From CAYMUC01 sp964393535 (GTDB lineage Bacteria; Actinomycetota; Acidimicrobiia; Acidimicrobiales; Ilumatobacteraceae): 47,419 nt of DNA. Below are positions 43,884 through 47,419 of this stretch, in pieces. Where the stretch lies: assembly GCA_964393535.1 (NCBI GenBank), contig CAYMUC010000010.1, positions 1 to 47,419 on the forward strand. Direction: 5' to 3'. Position numbers and translations under genes: made by a program. Numbering within the stretch: the first letter of the stretch is position 1; each line of letters begins with the position of its first letter. Below the pieces are notes generated by a model that did not search any database, was not told the origin of the DNA, and was given only the letters and a program-made list of their open reading frames with translations.

Positions 43884-45283
43884 TCGCCCACCGAGTTTCC
43901 GGCGATCCATGTCCCCGTGACGCGCACGGTGGCGAGGTGCTCCAACGCCTCGAGATGGGGTCGGTCCAGCAGACACAGGTCGGCGAGGAGTCCAACCTCC
44001 ACCCGTCGAGGGACACCACCGGGATGGTCCAAGGGTGTGAGGAACATGTCGAGTGCGGCCTGTGGCGACACCGCCTCGCCAAGACTCATCGTGGCGCCTC
44101 CGGCGGTCCGACGATTACAGGCGGTGGCCATGGCGAGCCACGGATTCACCGGGCCGTAGGGGGCATCGGTACCGAAGGCCACCGGGATCCCTGCCGCCCG
44201 CAGCGAGGCACACGGCCAGAGATGTGGTTGATCGTCGTCTTCCACGTCGTCGAGATAGCGGTCACCTCGCGCGTGGACGAAACCCGGTTGGGTCACCACC
44301 GTGCAGCCCAGTCGAGCCACCGGCGGCACCAGTTCGGGTGGCACCACCGAGGCATGTTCCAGCCGGTCCCCTTCCAGGCGTCCGGCCTCCTCGAAGGCGG
44401 CCACGCAGAAGGCCAACACCACACGCCCGATGCAGTGGATGGCCACGGGGCGACCGGCGTCGTGGGCCGTGGCGATCATGGTGACGAGGTCCTCCAGCGA
44501 GGGGACCCGCGCCTCGTCGACCAGGATCTTCACCGGACCCGTGCCCAACGGTGCCGGAAAGGTGGCTCGGGCCAGTGACGGGCCACCGGTGACGACCACA
44601 CGCTGCGCCAGTCGGCCATCGAGTGCCTGTGACGCCAGGAGGTGGTACTGGTCCAGTTCCGAGTACGGCGTCATGTCAGTGACGCCGGTGATGCCGTGGC
44701 CCGCCAGCATGCGGCTCATGTCGAGCAGATCGACGCCAGAGGGTCGCCAGAACTGACCCAGCCACTGGTCGCAACGGTGGAACCGACCGTTCGGCCGACC
44801 GTCGGCAGCGATCTCGGCTCCGTCGGGCAACGTGTTTGGCAACGACGCCAGGGTGAGCGAGTCCACGATCCACATGGCTCCACTGCGATGCTGCACACGT
44901 ACCGGACGCCCCAGACCCCAGGCGTCGAGATCGTGAGCGGTGAGGTTCCCCGCCATGGACTCGTGATAGCCGACCACACGAAGTGGCTCGCGAGCCCCCA
45001 ACGCCGAGGCAGCAGTACGGGCCAACCGCGCCAACGTCGCTGCATCGGGCACCGACGACTGCTGCAGATCGAGTGACCGTCGCGAGGCCTCGAGCGCGAG
45101 CAGATGCACATGATGGTCGTGCAGGCCGGGGAGCAGCGCCCTTCCCTCGCCCCGCACCACGCTGACCGCTGTCACGTCGTGGCCGACCCCGGGCCCCACG
45201 GCCGACACGACGCCGTGGCGTACCACCACATCGGTCCGGCGGCCCTGCAGATCGACGTCGAGGAACACGAGGTCTGCGGCCAT
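43874..45283 (-). CDS. Metal-dependent amidohydrolase (YtcJ-like)
   Basis: The 469-residue product has a beta-barrel N-terminal segment and the metal-binding HDHHVHL motif after LLPGL. Further metal or catalytic residues are VAIHCIGR, a His in LEHASVV and the Asp in AFGTDAPYGPVNP. This fits YtcJ-like amidohydrolases, often active on cyclic amides or N-acyl compounds. Its ATG overlaps the upstream CoA-transferase stop (TGATG). The in-frame GTG 9 nt upstream was not used. Its link to acyl-CoA chemistry is by context only. Confidence 0.87.
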   Translation of the reverse strand: MAADLVFLDVDLQGRRTDVVVRHGVVSAVGPGVGHDVTAVSVVRGEGRALLPGLHDHHVHLLALEASRRSLDLQQSSVPDAATLARLARTAASALGAREPLRVVGYHESMAGNLTAHDLDAWGLGRPVRVQHRSGAMWIVDSLTLASLPNTLPDGAEIAADGRPNGRFHRCDQWLGQFWRPSGVDLLDMSRMLAGHGITGVTDMTPYSELDQYHLLASQALDGRLAQRVVVTGGPSLARATFPAPLGTGPVKILVDEARVPSLEDLVTMIATAHDAGRPVAIHCIGRVVLAFCVAAFEEAGRLEGDRLEHASVVPPELVPPVARLGCTVVTQPGFVHARGDRYLDDVEDDDQPHLWPCASLRAAGIPVAFGTDAPYGPVNPWLAMATACNRRTAGGATMSLGEAVSPQAALDMFLTPLDHPGGVPRRVEVGLLADLCLLDRPHLEALEHLATVRVTGTWIAGNSVGDQP

Positions 45284-46536
45284 CACCGACACCAGTCGTC
45301 GAGGACCTCGGCCGTATGAGCCCCCAGACGGGGCAACACCTCGAGGGGCGTCGCCGTCGGTTCCGAGAAGGGCAGGTCGTCGCCCCGTCGGTCGTCGTCG
45401 CCAGGACCGTCGTCATCGCACCGACCGGCGAACTGCCGCGCCACCTGATGCATCGACACGTCGAGATGCACTCGATCACCATCGCTCAGCGACTCGAGCG
45501 CCAAGGTGGCGGCCACCGACCCCGCCAGCGGATCGGCCACGGCGTCCATGCAGAACCACGGACCATCGGCGTGGTGGACCACCAGACCAGCGCCCGCTGC
45601 GACGTCATCGCCGAAGCCCACGCGATCGGCCTCGTCACCGGCGTAGCCGTAGCCGGTGATGGACACCCAGACGGAAGGACCCGCCACGCTGCTCGGTTCG
45701 AGTCCCCAGGCGGCAAGAGCTCGCGCCCGAGACGCCTCCACGACCACGTCGGCAGCGGCCATCAACTGGGCGAGTCGAGCACGGTCGCTGGCCGTGGCGA
45801 GGTCGAGGGCGACGCTGCGCTGCCCTGCGTGAAGATGGTGCCACAGGGCCGGTGAGCCCCGACGGGCCCCATCGGGACGCGTCCGACTCTCCACCTTCAC
45901 CACATCGGCACCGGCGAGTCCCAGCAGTCGCGTGCACAGCGGTCCCGCCCACAGCGACGACAGGTCCAGCACTCGAGGGCGACGACCGTGTACGAAGGCC
46001 GGTCCGGCAGGTCGGGTCGAGCGGCCCACCTCGAGCGGGGTCTCGGCGGCCGGTGCTCGGTCGCAGGGGTCACCCACCACGCTGGCGGCCATGGACAACA
46101 GGCGTGTCCTGTCCACGACATCACGACTCGGGCGCTCGCTCACCCACTGAGCCACGACCTCCCAGGGGTCCTCTCCCCCAGCGACTCGCCGCTCTACCAT
46201 GGCTGGCACCAGGTCCACATCGGTCGGACGCGACAACGTCATGGCGACCACACCGTCGCTGCTGTGCAGCAGACGAGTGGCTCCACCACAACTGTTGGCA
46301 CCCTGGCGTCGCAGCCCGCTCAGGCGACCACGGGCGGCGAGCTCGGTCAACAGATCCAGCGTCACCGGCGTCCCCACGCGCCCCGAAGCCACCGCCAGTC
46401 GATCACCGAGGGCATCCAGTGCCTTCAGGAAACCCTTGGGTGGCCCCGCTCCGGGACGGTCGGGACTGCCGTTGAGCGAGCGACAGCCACTCTCGGTCCA
46501 CCGACGCGCCTCGTCGAGCCGATCGTCGCCACCCAC
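45283..46536 (-). CDS. Circularly permuted CaiB/BaiF-type CoA-transferase
   Basis: The 417-residue product begins with a segment that in ordinary CaiB proteins lies at the C-terminus: CGGATRLLHSSDGVVAMTLS, PTDVDLVPAMVE and DRTRLLSMA (about residues 83-150). The usual N-terminal block, RPRVLDLSSLWAGPLCTRLL with GADVVKVESRTRPDG, comes only at about 187-224. The predicted catalytic Asp is in VHLDVSMHQ (Asp359). The enzyme should move CoA between acids or epimerise alpha-methylacyl-CoAs, by family. The GTG start has TACTGT 6 nt upstream on the minus strand. It overlaps the amidohydrolase gene downstream. Confidence 0.82.
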   Translation of the reverse strand: MGGDDRLDEARRWTESGCRSLNGSPDRPGAGPPKGFLKALDALGDRLAVASGRVGTPVTLDLLTELAARGRLSGLRRQGANSCGGATRLLHSSDGVVAMTLSRPTDVDLVPAMVERRVAGGEDPWEVVAQWVSERPSRDVVDRTRLLSMAASVVGDPCDRAPAAETPLEVGRSTRPAGPAFVHGRRPRVLDLSSLWAGPLCTRLLGLAGADVVKVESRTRPDGARRGSPALWHHLHAGQRSVALDLATASDRARLAQLMAAADVVVEASRARALAAWGLEPSSVAGPSVWVSITGYGYAGDEADRVGFGDDVAAGAGLVVHHADGPWFCMDAVADPLAGSVAATLALESLSDGDRVHLDVSMHQVARQFAGRCDDDGPGDDDRRGDDLPFSEPTATPLEVLPRLGAHTAEVLDDWCR

Positions 46537-46542
46537 AGCCCA

Positions 46543-46552
46543 ACAGTACTGT
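46543..46552. promoter_or_regulatory. Palindrome carrying two overlapping divergent -10 elements
   Basis: ACAGTACTGT is a perfect palindrome. On the minus strand TACTGT ends 6 nt before the CoA-transferase GTG; on the plus strand TACTGT points to the crotonase gene. The two hexamers share 2 bp, so the two promoters should compete for polymerase. Confidence 0.5.
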
Positions 46553-46576
46553 GCGTTGGTCGGAGGCTCATGGGGT

Positions 46577-47419
46577 ATGGCGGTGTACGAGCGAGGCGCA
46601 GCGGAGTTCGCTGCACAAGCGCGCTTGGCGGCTGCGCCCGAGTGGTCCCGACCGGATCGCCTGTCGGTCGTGGTGGTCCCCTACGACGAACTCTGCGCCT
46701 GGCATACCCAACACGCACACCACGATGTACTGCAGCCGCACCTGGCCGCCGTCGTGGTGGCCCTCGCCGATGGTGATCCGATCGATCGTGTCGATGCACG
46801 GTTTCCCGTGGACGTCGTGGCCGGCGACGACTCACAACTCGACGCCATCATCACCCAGGTGCACTCGCAACCAGTGGCCTCGACCGCATTCGTACAGGTG
46901 CTGCGGAGGTCCGAGGCTCGTGACGTGCACGATGGACTCGCGCTCGAGTCGGCGGTGTATTCGACGCTCCTGGGTGGTCCCGAATTCGCCGCATGGCGTC
47001 GCACCAACCCCCCACGACCTCGCCGCGCCGACGACGGCCCCCCCGTCCATGTCTCCCGTGAAGGCGCCACGCTGGATGTGTCCTTACAGCGCCCCCAGGT
47101 GCACAACGCCCTCGACACCGCTATGCGAGACCAACTGTTGGAGGCGTTCACGCTGGCCGCTCTCGACGACAGCATCGAGGTGGTGCAGTGGTCCGGAAGC
47201 GGTCCCTCGTTCTGCTCAGGTGGCGACCTCGACGAGTTCGGCACTTTCGACGACGTGGCCTCCGCCCATCTGGTGCGCCTGTGGGCGTCGCTGGGTCGTG
47301 TGCTGCACGCACTGGCCCCCAAGGTGGAGGTGCGGCTTCACGGCGCGTGCATGGGAAGTGGGTGCGAACTGGCGGCATTCGCAGCGCGGGCCGTGATCGT
47401 CGACGACCTTCGTGTGGCT
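46577..47419 (+). CDS. Enoyl-CoA hydratase/isomerase (crotonase), cut by the right edge
   Basis: The frame is open from ATG 46577 to the right edge (281 residues). Residues about 1-155 form an N-terminal extension without a recognised domain. The crotonase core then starts (VHVSREGATLDVSLQRPQVHNAL). Both oxyanion-hole regions are present: SFCSGGDLDEF and HGACMGSGCELAAFA. The enzyme likely hydrates or isomerises an enoyl-CoA. The start has GGAGG (46562-46566) 10 nt upstream and is uncertain. It is divergent from the CoA-transferase gene. Confidence 0.82.
   Translation, partial: MAVYERGAAEFAAQARLAAAPEWSRPDRLSVVVVPYDELCAWHTQHAHHDVLQPHLAAVVVALADGDPIDRVDARFPVDVVAGDDSQLDAIITQVHSQPVASTAFVQVLRRSEARDVHDGLALESAVYSTLLGGPEFAAWRRTNPPRPRRADDGPPVHVSREGATLDVSLQRPQVHNALDTAMRDQLLEAFTLAALDDSIEVVQWSGSGPSFCSGGDLDEFGTFDDVASAHLVRLWASLGRVLHALAPKVEVRLHGACMGSGCELAAFAARAVIVDDLRVA

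Overview
The window is high-GC DNA with dense gene packing. It most likely comes from an actinobacterium, and probably the class Acidimicrobiia, although no marker gene here settles that. Supporting signs are the actinobacterial families present (cell-wall-binding repeat 2, MoxR/DUF58/transglutaminase triad, DUF6159, CaiB and crotonase genes with unusual architectures), eight lipoproteins with clear lipoboxes, many GTG starts, and a recurring TAnnnT hexamer placed about 6-8 nt before start codons, which suggests leaderless transcription. No rRNA, tRNA, CRISPR array, insertion sequence or phage gene was seen. Both window edges cut through genes.

Layout. 1-816: a DUF4143-type AAA ATPase, cut by the left edge. 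984-9544: a secreted CWB2/RCC1 surface protein, a 1510-residue membrane-anchored exported protein, a small lipoprotein with two DUF333 repeats, and a VapBC-type toxin-antitoxin pair. 9563-12254 (minus): a DUF6159 membrane protein, an SGNH-hydrolase lipoprotein and a cupin lipoprotein. 12335-16750: an Rhs/YD-repeat lipoprotein with a PA14-like insert and no visible immunity gene. 16740-20253 (minus): three overlapping genes for a processive family-2 glycosyltransferase, a small membrane protein and a lipid-anchored Lon-type Ser/Lys peptidase. 20308-20560 (minus): a two-gene nucleotidyltransferase module whose second gene has lost its middle. 20636-24913: moxR, DUF58 and transglutaminase. 24949-26320: an unrecognised small protein and a pentameric ligand-gated ion channel homologue.

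26308-29525: a molybdenum hydroxylase large subunit without its partners, and a short-chain dehydrogenase. 29540-31171 (minus): a winged-helix regulator, an SbtA-like bicarbonate transporter and its PII-like SbtB. 31222-32658: a photolyase/cryptochrome. 32809-40740: three lipoproteins. Two are tandem paralogues sharing a module that I read as a papain-like cysteine peptidase (a predicted Cys-His-Asp triad), and the second carries about 1000 extra residues of Thr/Pro linker, Ig-like, fibronectin-like and discoidin-like domains. 40791-47419: acyl-CoA metabolism, with two AMP-forming ligases, an amidohydrolase, a circularly permuted CaiB-type CoA-transferase and a crotonase cut by the right edge.

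Overall the window is split between cell-envelope functions (surface display, polysaccharide synthesis, exported peptidases, an ion channel, bicarbonate uptake) and acyl-CoA catabolism. The most unusual parts are the glycosyltransferase/lipid-anchored Lon operon, the duplicated papain-like lipoproteins, the ion channel, the SbtA/SbtB operon with its own regulator, the permuted CoA-transferase, and the divergent promoter pair sharing one palindrome near 46.5 kb.
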